A program made the position numbers and the translations under genes. From contig JAKVAZ010000010.1 in NCBI GenBank assembly GCA_022447225.1, forward strand, positions 228,491 through 292,490: 64,000 bases of DNA. The letters are read 5' to 3'. Below the pieces are notes generated by a model, which made no database searches, was not told the origin of the DNA, and saw only the letters and a list, made by a program, of their open reading frames with translations. This document shows, one piece after another, positions 26,285 to 35,734 of the stretch. Each line of letters opens with the position of its first letter. The stretch's first letter is position 1. The stretch is from Fuerstiella sp. Its GTDB lineage: Bacteria > Planctomycetota > Planctomycetia > Planctomycetales > Planctomycetaceae.

Positions 26285-26358
26285 TCGGGATGACAGGAGT
26301 TGAACCTGCGACCTCTGCGTCCCGAACGCAGCGCTCTACCAGGCTGAGCTACATCCCG
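26285..26358 (-). tRNA. tRNA-Pro (CGG)
   Basis: On the reverse strand, CGGGATG pairs with CATCCCG as acceptor stem. The D arm has TAGCTCAGCCTGGTAGAG, and the anticodon stem CTGCG/CGCAG closes loop TTCGGGA, which gives anticodon CGG. The T arm is GGTTCAACTCC. The discriminator is A, as in most tRNA-Pro. CCA is not encoded. Confidence 0.96.
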
Positions 26359-26511
26359 AAAGGGTTACCGTAACCCAAATTCTACCGCGCAGGTATTTTC
26401 CTGCAATCAGCCGACCTGACGGTTACTTTAAGTTGCAGATAACTTAACAGCCGAATCCAAGTTGGTTTGCTGTCCACATCTGTCCCAGTCAGAAATGCGT
26501 TGCGAATCTCG

Positions 26512-26817
26512 CTACAGATGAATGGGTACGAACCGTTCTGTCTCGCCCGGTCTTGCTTTTTCCGGGGGGGCAATCCAGGGGATTGGCATTTTCTCTTCAG
26601 TAAGCGTCTGAACCTGATCCCGAAAAATCTGCGCAATTCGCCTGAGTACTTCTCGTTCCGTGTTTCCGGAAACAGAAATGCCGCCGAGATTGGCAACTCG
26701 ACCAACAATCTGCTGGCCGGATTCACTGGTATTGAGAATAATCTGACAATTAAATACCGGCACGGGGGAACAGGCATCGTCCGGGACCAGCGGCAGAGAC
26801 TCAGGGTCTGTCATCAT
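26512..26817 (-). CDS. Small conserved protein of unknown function (HicB-like character)
   Basis: About 101 residues. The start at 26817 (first of two adjacent ATGs) is preferred because GAGG lies 6 bases upstream; a more distal ATG at 26829 overlaps that site. The text F-N-C-Q-I-I-L, G-R-V-A-N-L-G-G-I-S-V-S-G-N-T-E-R-E-V-L-R-R-I and P-I-P-W resembles the small HicB/UPF0150-like fold, in which a partly degenerate RNase-H-like domain carries a conserved I/V-S-G pattern. No toxin gene is adjacent, so a toxin-antitoxin role is not supported. It lies next to tRNA-Pro on the same strand. Confidence 0.6.
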   Translation of the reverse strand: MMTDPESLPLVPDDACSPVPVFNCQIILNTSESGQQIVGRVANLGGISVSGNTEREVLRRIAQIFRDQVQTLTEEKMPIPWIAPPEKARPGETERFVPIHL

Positions 26818-26985
26818 ACGAATCCTCAAATGTTACAACCCGCCATACAGATTGATGGCGAGAGCTTTGCCTGATGGTACCATAACGACTTCGAGCCGCA
26901 GCGGTCTATCCTTTGCCGCATCTGATTTGGCAGACCTTTGTCCGTTGACCATCGTATCTTTTCCTGATCTGTCGGAGCTCATCAC

Positions 26986-28116
26986 ATGATTCGATTCGTT
27001 GTGAGTCTCACTGCATTCATGGCTCTTTTCACTACCTGTCTGATCACATCCGGTCAGACGATTGACGAACTGAGGCGCCCGGCGGTGGCGTTTCTAAAGG
27101 CTCGCCAGAACAACGACGGGTCATGGACTCATCCAACTTCCTTGGGAGTCACGGGGCTGGTGACCCGCGCACTGCTTGCAGCTGGCCTGGATGTGGACGA
27201 TCCTGTGATCCTCATCGCACTGCAGCAAATGGAATCGAATGTCCGGCCTACCGGTGGCATTCATTCCCCGGACAGTCTTCACCGGAACTATGAGACATGT
27301 ATTGCTCTGATGGCATTTTCTGCTGCCAATACCGGTGGACGCTATGACGGCATCCTCCACCGGGCGCGTCGTTTCCTTGCAGGATTGCAGTGGGATGAGG
27401 GTGAGGGGATCGAATCATCGGATCCGGCGTGGGGTGGTGCGGGTTATGGTAAACATCAGCGGCCCGACCTGTGTAATTCAGAGTTTCTGGTTGAAGCACT
27501 CAGGACGGCCGGACTTAAAGATTATGATCCGGAAATGCAGCGAGTGATACAGTTCATTTCACGTTGTCAGAATCTTGAATCCGAACACAATGAAACCGCA
27601 TTTGGAGCACTGATCAACGATGGTGGTTTCTATTACACTCCGGCCGCAGGTGGTGATTCAAAATCGGGGACAGAAGAAAATGGAGGTCTGCGTTCCTATG
27701 GAAGCATGACTTACGCTGGTGTCAAAAGCCTTATTTATGCCGGGCTGCAGCCTGATGATCCTCGAATTTTGGCCGCGACTGAGTGGATTAGCCGACACTA
27801 CACACTCGAACAGAATCCAGGAATGGGAGACCAGGGCCTCTACTATTATTTCCATACCTTTGCCAAGACGATGTCAGCTTTCGGCAACGACGAATTCATC
27901 GACGCTGAGGGCCGGAAGCATGACTGGCGCACGGAATTGACCGAGCGGCTGAGTGATCTGCAAAATCCCAACGGCAGCTGGATCAATCCGAGAGCCCATC
28001 GATGGGAAGAAGGCGACCCTCATCTCGTAACTGCCTACTGTTTATTGGCACTCAGTCACTGTGAATCGTCCCAGTCGATCAATTCAGCCGATTCCGGGAA
28101 ATCCACGTCAGAATGA
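26986..28116 (+). CDS. Secreted prenyltransferase/squalene-cyclase-like toroid protein
   Basis: 376 residues with a signal peptide (to about S-G-Q, residue 24). Repeated Q-N/D-G-S-W-like blocks (A-R-Q-N-N-D-G-S-W near residue 40, L-Q-N-P-N-G-S-W near 325) and L-x-x-A-G-L helices fit the alpha/alpha-toroid fold of squalene-hopene cyclases and prenyltransferases. The catalytic D-x-D-D-T-A of cyclases is not visible, and export argues against terpene synthesis. Planctomycetes hold many such exported toroid proteins of unknown role. The gene ends 68 bases before ubiE on the same strand, so co-transcription is possible. Confidence 0.75.
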   Translation: MIRFVVSLTAFMALFTTCLITSGQTIDELRRPAVAFLKARQNNDGSWTHPTSLGVTGLVTRALLAAGLDVDDPVILIALQQMESNVRPTGGIHSPDSLHRNYETCIALMAFSAANTGGRYDGILHRARRFLAGLQWDEGEGIESSDPAWGGAGYGKHQRPDLCNSEFLVEALRTAGLKDYDPEMQRVIQFISRCQNLESEHNETAFGALINDGGFYYTPAAGGDSKSGTEENGGLRSYGSMTYAGVKSLIYAGLQPDDPRILAATEWISRHYTLEQNPGMGDQGLYYYFHTFAKTMSAFGNDEFIDAEGRKHDWRTELTERLSDLQNPNGSWINPRAHRWEEGDPHLVTAYCLLALSHCESSQSINSADSGKSTSE

Positions 28117-28184
28117 ATCTGTGCTCTGAATGTACAGCCGCCTGAGCAGCGGTTGACTGCGAGTCCGGCCCGGGAGGCCACACA

Positions 28185-28898
28185 ATGCCCGTTGATAAGT
28201 CTGGCGTGCGTATTCGTCAGATGTTTGGTGAGATCGCCGGTCGCTACGACCTGATGAATCATTTCCTGTCCGCTGGAACGGACATCTACTGGCGCTCGCA
28301 AACAGTTAAGTTTGCCAGCCCGACTGGTGTCGCGCCCATCCTGGATGTGTGTACAGGTACCGGTGATCTGGCTTTTGCATGGCGCAAGGCAGCAGGAGCA
28401 AACACGCCCGTATTGGCCACCGATTTTACCCATCGGATGCTGCAACTGGCCGAAGAGAAACGAGATGGTCGTAATGTTCGATTTCTTGAAGCTGACACGC
28501 TTTCGCTGCCGTTTCAAGATAATCAGTTTCAAATCGTGTCGGTGGCATTTGGACTGAGAAATGTGGCCAGTACGATTGGAGGACTGCAGGAAATGGCCCG
28601 TGTTTGCCGCCCGGGAGGTCGCGTTGTCGTGCTGGAATTCTCCATGCCCAACAATCGAGTGCTCAGTCGCCTTTATCAATGGTACTTTCGCAACGTTCTT
28701 CCAAAGCTGGGCCAGTTGCTGGTCCGAAATCGACAGGCAGCCTACGAGTATCTGCCTCAGTCTGTTTCGGAATTCCCAGGTGGAAACGATCTGGCTGCGA
28801 TCATGGAGGAAGCTGGACTGGAACAGACCTCCTGGAAATCACTGACCGGTGGAATCGCCGCGGTCTACATCGGACACAAGCCCGCGCAAACCGAATAA
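28185..28898 (+). CDS. ubiE: UbiE/MenG family menaquinone/ubiquinone C-methyltransferase
   Basis: 237 residues. It methylates the ring of demethylmenaquinone (or the ubiquinone precursor) with S-adenosylmethionine. The family start V-R-x-M-F-x-x-I-A-x-R-Y-D-x-M-N-H is intact near residues 9-24. The AdoMet motif L-D-V-C-T-G-T-G-D-L-A lies near residue 47. D-T-L-S-L-P-F, A-F-G-L-R-N-V, and G-G-R-V-V-V-L-E-F-S complete the fold, and G-G-I-A-A-V-Y-I-G near the end is typical. The ATG is preceded by GGGAGG. Menaquinone is the expected quinone for planctomycetes, so the MenG role is likelier than the ubiquinone one. Confidence 0.92.
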   Translation: MPVDKSGVRIRQMFGEIAGRYDLMNHFLSAGTDIYWRSQTVKFASPTGVAPILDVCTGTGDLAFAWRKAAGANTPVLATDFTHRMLQLAEEKRDGRNVRFLEADTLSLPFQDNQFQIVSVAFGLRNVASTIGGLQEMARVCRPGGRVVVLEFSMPNNRVLSRLYQWYFRNVLPKLGQLLVRNRQAAYEYLPQSVSEFPGGNDLAAIMEEAGLEQTSWKSLTGGIAAVYIGHKPAQTE

Positions 28899-29100
28899 TC
28901 CACACGATTTACCCGATGCGTCAGCCGGCACTCAATTGGATCCGTTTGCATCTTCCGTAATTGACACAGGGTTCACGCCGGCTTCATGCTTGCCTGTGGG
29001 GATTTAGCTGTGGTGTTCGGCACAGCGACCCGCGACGGAGTGTTGCCGTCGAACCCGTTTTGCTGCGTCTGGCGGCCGAGGAGTTCCAAAGGGGGAGCAT

Positions 29101-29619
29101 ATGACCGTTCGATTCAGGATGTGCCTTGCCGCGTCGGTCGCAGCTGCTGCATGCAGTTTGACGGGTGAACATGTTCAGGCAGAAACATTCCAGGCTGGTG
29201 ATGACTGGAATATTGAAATTTCACCGGGATCTTATGGAGTGACGCTGCAGGAGAACATAGCTAACTCGGCCAACTCACCGAGTATCATGCCCGCGGATCA
29301 TACTGTCAGACCGATTACGGACGCATCCGTGCCGGTCGGGACGCGATTTTCGGGCGCGGACTACCGACGCATCTATGAATCCATCCCCTTCAATCGTACC
29401 GAATTCAAATCTAATCCATCGTACCGGCATGATTCAACGATGGAGATAATCACCGGTAATGCAAGACACCAGACAATCCTCCGACACAGTACGGTGCCTG
29501 TTGTTCGGCCGCGGGCACAGGCGCGAACATATTTGCTGCCTTCCCGCTACAACCAGCGGCGTCGAGGCTTGAATCACTACTTTAGAATTCCTTACTGGAA
29601 CTGGGCCGGGCTCTACTAA
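29101..29619 (+). CDS. Small secreted protein of unknown function
   Basis: 172 residues. GGGGGAG lies just before the ATG. The N-terminal 25-30 residues form a signal peptide (hydrophobic A-A-S-V-A-A-A-A-C then E-H-V-Q-A). The mature part has no known motif; it is rich in N, R, S and Y, and the last 35 residues carry many R/Y/N (R-Y-N-Q-R-R-R-G-L-N-H-Y). I do not recognise a family. It lies between ubiE (same strand) and the end of the reverse housekeeping block. Confidence 0.55.
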   Translation: MTVRFRMCLAASVAAAACSLTGEHVQAETFQAGDDWNIEISPGSYGVTLQENIANSANSPSIMPADHTVRPITDASVPVGTRFSGADYRRIYESIPFNRTEFKSNPSYRHDSTMEIITGNARHQTILRHSTVPVVRPRAQARTYLLPSRYNQRRRGLNHYFRIPYWNWAGLY

Positions 29620-29747
29620 GCAGACGGTCCGCAGACCCGACTGACTCTGCCTGTACAGTCGCATAATCGAAACCAGTGGAACCACAGGCTCATCGTGGCC
29701 CTTTGCGGTGGGTCTGTTCGGTTGGGTATTCGCCACACAGCCTGTAG

Positions 29748-30383
29748 TCAGTCACTGTGACGTACCGCAATCGATGATTCCACAAATTCAATGAGCTTTG
29801 CGGCAACGCTTGTTTTTGCTCCCTGGAATTCCGCAATTATCTCAGCATCCGGGGACAGGACCTCCACGTGGTTGGCCAGTGACGAAATTGCAGCGGTATC
29901 GTTGAGCACGATGCAGTCGCAGTGCTTCATCCGAAGCTTTCTCATGGCATTTGTTCGCGGGTCCTGTGACTCCAGAGCAAAGCCGACTACCCATCGATGT
30001 GCCTTACAGGTTCCCAGTTCCGCCAGAACGTCCGAAGTTTCCACCAGTTCCAGTACGATGGGTTGTCCGGTTTTCGTTATTTTTCCGACGACACGTTTTG
30101 CCGGGCGATAATCGCATACTGCTGCAGTGGCAATCACACCGTCGCATAGTGGAAACAGTTCCAGACACTTTATCCTCAGTTGATCGGTTGTTTCAATCCG
30201 GTGAACTTCCGCATCAGGTGGTGCTGAAAGTTCGACAGGACCCGTCACCAGTACAACGTCGTGACCGCGTTCGAGTGATGCTTCTGCGACTGCATATCCC
30301 ATCCTTCCACTGCTGGCGTTGGACAGGAATCTAACGTCATCGACATACTCTCGTGTTGGACCGGCTGTGATCAAAATACGCAT
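29748..30383 (-). CDS. coaB: Phosphopantothenate-cysteine ligase (CoaB half)
   Basis: 211 residues. It joins 4'-phosphopantothenate to cysteine in coenzyme A synthesis. The start reads I-L-I-T-A-G-P-T-R-E-Y-V-D-D-V-R-F-L-S-N-A-S-S-G, the nucleotide-binding block of CoaB, and A-A-V-C-D-Y-R-P and V-G-F-A-L-E-S fit the family; the usual lysine block G-K-I-T-K is present. In most bacteria this domain is fused behind the CoaC domain, but here coaC is a separate gene at 30571-31119, and the 187-base gap contains a terminator-like hairpin. Start by family alignment at the ATG at 30383. Confidence 0.88.
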   Translation of the reverse strand: MRILITAGPTREYVDDVRFLSNASSGRMGYAVAEASLERGHDVVLVTGPVELSAPPDAEVHRIETTDQLRIKCLELFPLCDGVIATAAVCDYRPAKRVVGKITKTGQPIVLELVETSDVLAELGTCKAHRWVVGFALESQDPRTNAMRKLRMKHCDCIVLNDTAAISSLANHVEVLSPDAEIIAEFQGAKTSVAAKLIEFVESSIAVRHSD

Positions 30384-30469
30384 GATGTTCTATTATCGGG
30401 TGTCAACACCAGGGACCGGAATTGAATTGGCGGCTCAAACGGAATCATGCGAATGCGTGGCGGTATTGC

Positions 30470-30500
30470 AAAAAAGAGGTGAGCTTCTGAACCTCATCTT
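30470..30500 (-). terminator. Possible terminator between coaC and coaB
   Basis: On the reverse strand GAGGT-10 bases-ACCTC is followed by six T. The stem is only five pairs, so strength is doubtful. It lies about 75 bases after the coaC stop and before coaB, so it might reduce read-through between the two halves. Confidence 0.4.
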
Positions 30501-30570
30501 AATTCTGCCATCAACCACTTCGTGTTTTGGAATGCAGGACAGTGATCCAGGGTATCTGAACCAGCAAAAA

Positions 30571-31119
30571 CTATATGTGCCGGGTAATTCGGGTCACGAT
30601 GGTTTCCGGTGAGGCCATCCGGCCCATACCAGTTTGCCCACAGCTCAGCCATCCGCTTTCCGGATCGATGATCTCGTATCCATCATCCCGAAGCTGCGCC
30701 ACGTTTCTCCGGACGGACGGTTTGGACCACATGTCGCAATTCATTGCCGGTGCAACCAGCACCGGCGCTGTGGATGCGAGAAGAGTGGTTGTCAGCAGAT
30801 CGTCTGCCAACCCGTGGGCCATTCGGGCAATCGAAGCTGCAGTTGCAGGTGCCACGACGATCAGATCTGCACGCTGAGCAAGTCCAATATGCTCTCCGCG
30901 AAAATGTTCAGTGGGTTGGAACTGACCTAAGCTGACCGGTCGTGCGGTCAAAGCTTCGAATGTTGTCCGGCCGATGAATTTTTGAGCGGAATCCGTCAGG
31001 ATCACCGAAACGCCGGCTCCCTGCTGAACAAGCAGACTGCACAGTTCCGCTGCCTTCCACGCAGCAACACCGCCGGTTACGCCCAGAAGAATCTCGCAGT
31101 CATTGAGTGATTGGGACAT
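30571..31119 (-). CDS. coaC: Phosphopantothenoylcysteine decarboxylase (CoaC half)
   Basis: 182 residues. FMN-dependent decarboxylation of phosphopantothenoylcysteine. Motifs: [11 protein letters not shown] near residue 13 (FMN-binding start), [14 protein letters not shown] near residue 90, P-A-M-N-C-D-M-W near residue 121, and [13 protein letters not shown] near residue 160, whose Cys is the catalytic one in the family. The protein ends after the CoaC domain. The order yicC-gmk-rpoZ-coaC upstream matches the common bacterial operon ending in coaBC. Confidence 0.9.
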   Translation of the reverse strand: MSQSLNDCEILLGVTGGVAAWKAAELCSLLVQQGAGVSVILTDSAQKFIGRTTFEALTARPVSLGQFQPTEHFRGEHIGLAQRADLIVVAPATAASIARMAHGLADDLLTTTLLASTAPVLVAPAMNCDMWSKPSVRRNVAQLRDDGYEIIDPESGWLSCGQTGMGRMASPETIVTRITRHI

Positions 31120-31195
31120 AGACGTTTTGGGAATACAGGCCTTTCATCATCCGAAACCGCATCACTGCTTTGTTCATCCCTGGAATACGGGTAGG

Positions 31196-31492
31196 TCAGT
31201 CCGCAAGATCATCGACACCGGGGCCTCCGTCGTCTTCCGCCAGCAACGCTTCGAGAGCATCAACTGTTTCAGACTCATCTGCGACTGCCTGAACCCGACC
31301 TGAAGTGTCCAGATAAATCTTGTCATCTTTCACTTCGGCAACCACGATTTCCATCAGATCGCGGGTTGGCAGATCAACCAGTGCCTGCGCACCACGGTTG
31401 AGCGCCACCATACGTTTTTGGACCAGTGTGGACAGTTTGAACCGACCACCAACCTTGCGAACAATATCGTCTTCTCGGAAGTCATCCAGCAT
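31196..31492 (-). CDS. rpoZ: DNA-directed RNA polymerase omega subunit
   Basis: 98 residues. Omega helps assemble RNA polymerase by holding the beta-prime subunit. The N-terminus [18 protein letters not shown] and L-N-R-G-A-Q-A-L-V match the conserved core, and the tail is acidic (A-E-D-D-G-G-P). Its start overlaps the end of gmk by 11 bases in a different frame, which suggests translational coupling. gmk-rpoZ adjacency supports the call for this short protein. Confidence 0.85.
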   Translation of the reverse strand: MLDDFREDDIVRKVGGRFKLSTLVQKRMVALNRGAQALVDLPTRDLMEIVVAEVKDDKIYLDTSGRVQAVADESETVDALEALLAEDDGGPGVDDLAD

Positions 31493-32087
31493 GCAATTGG
31501 ATCTCCTCTGCCTTCAGGATTTCGCAAATCTCACGAACAGCACGATCAAGTTCGTCGTTAACCACGACATGTCTGTATCGACTGGAGTATTCAAGTTCCC
31601 GCACGGAAGTGGCCAGACGCTTTTGAATGACGTCTTCCGTCTCCGTTCCCCGCGCCCGCAGGCGGCGTTCGAATTCTTCCGTCGAGGGTGTCTTCAGGAA
31701 GATAGTAACAGCCTGAGGGTATTGCTGCATTACCTTCATGGCACCCTGGACATCAATTTCCAGGAATGCCCAGGCAGATTCCGTCCAGGCACGATGCAGC
31801 TCGGATCTCAGTGTCCCATACAAATAACCGGATGCGAACACTTCTGCATGCTCCAGGAAGTCATGTCGATCCAGTTTTTTTCGGAATTCCGCGTCTTTGA
31901 GGAAATAGTAGGCTTCACCGTGAATTTCTCCCGTTCGTGCCGGGCGGGTGGTGGCAGACACCGATTTGGTCAGTGGGACGGGGGATTCTGTTACCAGTCT
32001 TTCAACGACGGTTGTCTTGCCGCTGCCACTCGGGCCGGACAGGACGACGATCGGACCGGAACTCAAATTTTCATCGGAGTTAGACAT
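31482..32087 (-). CDS. gmk: Guanylate kinase
   Basis: 201 residues. It phosphorylates GMP to GDP with ATP. The P-loop G-P-S-G-S-G-K-T-T lies near residues 17-25. [14 protein letters not shown], the GMP-binding stretch, follows, and E-I-D-V-Q-G-A near residue 110 and R-L-R-A-R-G-T-E near residue 145 complete the family. The length is usual. It sits between yicC and rpoZ in the common order. Confidence 0.95.
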   Translation of the reverse strand: MSNSDENLSSGPIVVLSGPSGSGKTTVVERLVTESPVPLTKSVSATTRPARTGEIHGEAYYFLKDAEFRKKLDRHDFLEHAEVFASGYLYGTLRSELHRAWTESAWAFLEIDVQGAMKVMQQYPQAVTIFLKTPSTEEFERRLRARGTETEDVIQKRLATSVRELEYSSRYRHVVVNDELDRAVREICEILKAEEIQLHAG

Positions 32088-32221
32088 AAGCGCACGCCTA
32101 ACCGCTGCTTATCGAAAATCGGCTGTCTGACGGATGTTTCGCGGATACTGAACTGGAAAGCTCCATCGTTTCTAATTGTCTCTACGTTTGGACAGCTGCC
32201 TCGAATACTGTCCAACTGCAA

Positions 32222-33106
32222 TTACTCTACATTCTGCAAAATTTCTCGAATGCGTTCCAGAGCCGCTTTCATTTCCACGACGTTGTGGGCAATAGCCACA
32301 TTATTGGCTTTTGAACCGATGGTATTGATTTCCCGGAACAACTCCTGACCGAGAAATTCCAGTTTCCGACCTGTTGAGGCTTTGCTGCTCAGGAAAACCG
32401 TGAACTGCTGCAGATGCGATCTGAGACGTGTGATTTCTTCGTTAATGTCACACCGATCAGCGTAAATGGCGACCTCGCGAATGACATCAGATTCTGAAAC
32501 GGCCACACCCGATTCGGACACACTCGTGACAAGACGTTCCAGCAGTTTCGTTCGATATTCGGTGACCACGTCCGGGGCAAGTTTTGCTGTTTTGTCGACC
32601 TGTTCCGAAATCAGCCGGTGCTGCAGATTCAGGTCTTCGTACATTTGTTGACCTTCGGTCTGACGAAAAACGTGGAACTGCTCGAGCGACTCTGAAACCG
32701 CCTGTTCCAGTGGCAGCCAAAACGATTCGATGACTTCGGGCAGTGGTTCTGATTCTCTGACCACTCCCGGCAATGTCAGTAGATCACTGAGTTCAGGGGG
32801 CCGGGCAGCATTGTAATCCTGCGACAGTGATTCAAGCTGTCTTTGGTAGTCTTGAACGGCTTTGGCATCAATCACGTATCCGCCAGCGTTTCTGGGGAAA
32901 CGGACACGTACCGAAAGCTGCACTGTGCCGCGTGCAATCTGGCTGCGGACCTGTTTCTCAATCTGACTCTCGAAGCGATTTAATACATCCGGCAGCCGTA
33001 TATTCAATTTAAGATATCGATTGTTGACAGAGCGAAGTTCAACGCTGACAGAAATTACATCCGTCTCCACTGTCGAAATACCAAATCCTGTCATGCTCAG
33101 CAGCAA
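32222..33106 (-). CDS. yicC: YicC family protein (endoribonuclease-like)
   Basis: About 295 residues. The family starts M-x-x-S-M-T-G-F-G; here L-L-L-S-M-T-G-F-G begins at a TTG codon at 33106 with AAGG about 9 bases upstream, so I prefer that start to the upstream ATG at 33157 or the ATG at 33094. S-V-E-L-R-S-V-N-N-R-Y-L and the C-terminal D-I-N-E-E-I-T-R-L-R-S-H and G-R-K-L-E-F-L-G-Q-E-L-F-R-E-I-N-T-I-G-S-K match the family. YicC of E. coli acts on RNA. It is the first member of the yicC-gmk-rpoZ-coaC series here. Confidence 0.85.
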   Translation of the reverse strand: MLLSMTGFGISTVETDVISVSVELRSVNNRYLKLNIRLPDVLNRFESQIEKQVRSQIARGTVQLSVRVRFPRNAGGYVIDAKAVQDYQRQLESLSQDYNAARPPELSDLLTLPGVVRESEPLPEVIESFWLPLEQAVSESLEQFHVFRQTEGQQMYEDLNLQHRLISEQVDKTAKLAPDVVTEYRTKLLERLVTSVSESGVAVSESDVIREVAIYADRCDINEEITRLRSHLQQFTVFLSSKASTGRKLEFLGQELFREINTIGSKANNVAIAHNVVEMKAALERIREILQNVE

Positions 33107-33190
33107 GTTATCGACCTTTATTGCAGATAAATTAAAACAACCCGACGAACAGCACATCCAATGATTAGAGGAAACACGTTGGTACGGGCA

Positions 33191-33790
33191 TCATTCTGAA
33201 TCAGTATCTTCGCTGGAGGAATCCGCGGGCTCAATGTCCGAGTCCGAAGATGGTGATGTACCCGATTCCTCGGACCCGGTTGGTTCTGCGTCCGGAGCGA
33301 CATTGTCCGCTTCTACATTCGGAAAATCGTCTGATTCTGTCGCAGCCTCGCCATCAGATGTTATTGCCGGGGTTTCGTCACTGTCGTTAGCAGAGGAGTT
33401 TCCATCGTCAGTCGATGTTTCATCAGTGTCAAAGTCTGCGGCTTCCATAGAAGGCGGTGCAGAGCCATCTTCCGAATTTGATTCATCAGTTTCAGTTTGT
33501 GCTCCCCCGGTGAAACTCGTGCCGATTTCACTGTCCGCGTTTTCCTGAGCGGCACGCATGGATCTTCCAAGCAGCGATGCCAGGAGTATGAAGATGATGG
33601 CCACAACCACTGTGATTTTGGTGAAGACATCACCGGCACGCGTTCCAAAAGCACTTTGTCCACCTTGTCCACCGAATGCGCCGGCCAGTCCCCCTCCTCG
33701 CCCACGTTGAATAAGAACAAGCAGGATCATGAACAGACTCGTGAGGAGCAGCAGAAATGACAACGTCCCAACGACGAATGGTGATGACAT
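33191..33790 (-). CDS. secG: Preprotein translocase SecG with long acidic C-terminal tail
   Basis: 199 residues. Residues 1-85 are ordinary SecG: a first membrane helix ([26 protein letters not shown]), the conserved [15 protein letters not shown] loop and a second helix. The remaining ~115 residues are an unbroken D/E/S/T/A tail (about one acidic residue in three or four) with no aromatic core. Typical SecG is 75-110 residues, so the tail more than doubles the protein. It would face the periplasm or cytoplasm depending on topology. GGAGTG lies before the ATG. tpiA is next upstream on the same strand. Confidence 0.9.
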   Translation of the reverse strand: MSSPFVVGTLSFLLLLTSLFMILLVLIQRGRGGGLAGAFGGQGGQSAFGTRAGDVFTKITVVVAIIFILLASLLGRSMRAAQENADSEIGTSFTGGAQTETDESNSEDGSAPPSMEAADFDTDETSTDDGNSSANDSDETPAITSDGEAATESDDFPNVEADNVAPDAEPTGSEESGTSPSSDSDIEPADSSSEDTDSE

Positions 33791-33907
33791 GATGCTAACA
33801 CTCCAGTTTTTGCGGTAGTTTCACGAGGCAAGTCGGCGAAAACCATACTTGACTTATTTAATCGTTTGCCGCAGATCGGACACAAAATATTGCTGACAGG
33901 CAGGCGA

Positions 33908-34681
33908 TCAGGCTGATGCCAGAGTCTTTGCCGCACCAATAATGGGGACAAAGTCATCTGCCTTCAGACTGGCTCCGCCAACCAGGGCACCGTCCACGTT
34001 GGGCTGCTGCATCAATGTTTGGGCATTGTCCGGCTTGACACTGCCACCGTATAGAATGCGTACCTTGTCGGCGAAGTCGGAATTGTAGCGGTCCGTCACC
34101 CATTTGCGAATATGGGCATGGGCAGATTCTGCCTGGTCGGGAGACGCTGTGACCCCCGTTCCAATGGCCCACACAGGTTCATAGGCAATCACAAGGTCGA
34201 TGGCTTCTGCCTGGGAAACTCCGGTGAGACCACCGCTCAACTGACGATCGAGCACCGATTCGGTTTGACCGGCTTCACGTTCGTTGAGTAATTCACCGAC
34301 GCACAGAATTACGTGCAACCCACCTTTGATGCCGGCTCGGACCTTACGGTTAATCAGTTCATCGGATTCTCCCATTACGTGACGACGTTCACTGTGCCCC
34401 AGAATCACGTGACTGCAGCCGATATCCTTTAGCATTGAAACCGAAACTTCTCCGGTAAATGCTCCCGATGGTTCGAAATACACATCCTGGGCACCCAACT
34501 GGACACCACTTCCCGCGGTTGCTGTCCCAATCCCGGACAGATATGGGAAAGGCGGGCACACGAGTACTTCCACTGCATTATCTGATTCCGGCACAGCCGT
34601 CGACAGAGCGCCAGCCAGAGCCATGCCAGTCACCTGATCTGTGTTCATTTTCCAGTTACCAGCGACCAGAAATCGCCTCAT
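33908..34681 (-). CDS. tpiA: Triosephosphate isomerase
   Basis: 257 residues. Interconverts dihydroxyacetone phosphate and glyceraldehyde 3-phosphate. The ATG at 34681 is chosen because GGAGG lies 6 bases upstream and the protein then starts [10 protein letters not shown]; a longer frame to 34756 exists but lacks a ribosome site. The catalytic His is in I-L-G-H-S-E-R-R, the catalytic Glu in [10 protein letters not shown], and the phosphate loop L-Y-G-G-S-V-K is near residue 213. Length and motifs are usual. Confidence 0.95.
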   Translation of the reverse strand: MRRFLVAGNWKMNTDQVTGMALAGALSTAVPESDNAVEVLVCPPFPYLSGIGTATAGSGVQLGAQDVYFEPSGAFTGEVSVSMLKDIGCSHVILGHSERRHVMGESDELINRKVRAGIKGGLHVILCVGELLNEREAGQTESVLDRQLSGGLTGVSQAEAIDLVIAYEPVWAIGTGVTASPDQAESAHAHIRKWVTDRYNSDFADKVRILYGGSVKPDNAQTLMQQPNVDGALVGGASLKADDFVPIIGAAKTLASA

Positions 34682-34864
34682 CAAATCCTCCAGCATTCTT
34701 ATGTTGTCATAATGAAAACAGCGGATTCGTCCCGCTGCAGGTGTACAGTCCGGCATCCTAGGATTGTCCGTGCGACAATTTTGCCATGATTTAATGTTTT
34801 GACGTGAATTCCCTGAAATCTGAACCGGTGATTGTCAGATGTCGGGCAGGGAAACCGGTTCGAA

Positions 34865-35734
34865 CTATTGGGTAAGTAACACCAGACCATGCAGAGCGAG
34901 AGCTTCAACACACCGGGCACGAGGAAAATGTGAGCTCAGCATACGACTACCGCCACCGGTCAACACAAGAGTGGTGGAATCGAGGGTACCTTCGCACAGG
35001 CGATCAGTGATTTCGCGGATTGCTCCCAGTTGCCCCCAATACAGACCGGCTCGCATCGCTTCTATCGTGTTTTTTCCAGGCAATTTTGGGACAGCGGCAG
35101 GTTGAGCGTCCATGTCAATCACCGGGAGCCTGGCTGTGTAATCATGCAATGCGTATGCGGAAAGACGCAGACCAGGAAAAATCGAGCCCCCACAGAAATC
35201 CCCCTCCGCTGAAATCAGATCGATGGTTGTTGCGGTTCCGGAATCAACAATGATGAGTTTTTTTCCAGGATACAGTTTTGAGGCAGCCAGAGCATTGAGA
35301 ACCCGATCCAGGCCCACTGCGTCCGGCTGATCCACGGTGAGCCTGACGGGAATTGACTGTGTTGATCGGATGCATGTGGCAACCGGCAGCTGTGTCGGCC
35401 AGTCTTCGATGAGACGATTGAGTACGGGAGGATTCGAACCAGCCGCAATACAGCTCTCAATTTTGTAATCATCAGTCCATTCAGCCATCCTTGTCGCCAC
35501 ATCAGGTTGTTTTCGGAGTTCCACAGCCGAGATTGCAACAGGCGTGACTTGGTCATCAACCCGTTTAAAGACGCCGTATTTGACGCGGGAGTTTCCCACA
35601 TCCACTGCCAGGATATTGTGAATCACGCTGCGAGTTCCCGTTTCGTGTCCTGTGGGCACAGATTGACCCTGCGATTGCGGGGGGGGCGGCAACGTCCGCC
35701 GATTCTTAACCGCTGTTAGCGTTTGTTTGCTCAT
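34865..35734 (-). CDS. coaX: Type III pantothenate kinase
   Basis: 289 residues as read from 35734. First step of coenzyme A synthesis: phosphorylation of pantothenate. The ATP-binding start A-V-D-V-G-N-S-R-V-K begins only near residue 43, D-A-V-G-L-D-R, V-D-S-G-T-A-T-T-I-D and L-T-G-G-G-S-R-M follow. The 36-42 residue extension is unlike the family and P/Q/T-rich, so a GTG at 35626 (I-H-N-I-L-A-V-D) may be the true start; neither has a strong ribosome site. Together with coaC and coaB it makes three CoA steps within 6 kb. Confidence 0.9.
   Translation of the reverse strand: MSKQTLTAVKNRRTLPPPPQSQGQSVPTGHETGTRSVIHNILAVDVGNSRVKYGVFKRVDDQVTPVAISAVELRKQPDVATRMAEWTDDYKIESCIAAGSNPPVLNRLIEDWPTQLPVATCIRSTQSIPVRLTVDQPDAVGLDRVLNALAASKLYPGKKLIIVDSGTATTIDLISAEGDFCGGSIFPGLRLSAYALHDYTARLPVIDMDAQPAAVPKLPGKNTIEAMRAGLYWGQLGAIREITDRLCEGTLDSTTLVLTGGGSRMLSSHFPRARCVEALALHGLVLLTQ

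Noticed and set aside
26512..26817. HicB-like protein as half of a toxin-antitoxin pair
   Set aside because: No small toxin gene (HicA-like) is next to it; the neighbour is tRNA-Pro.
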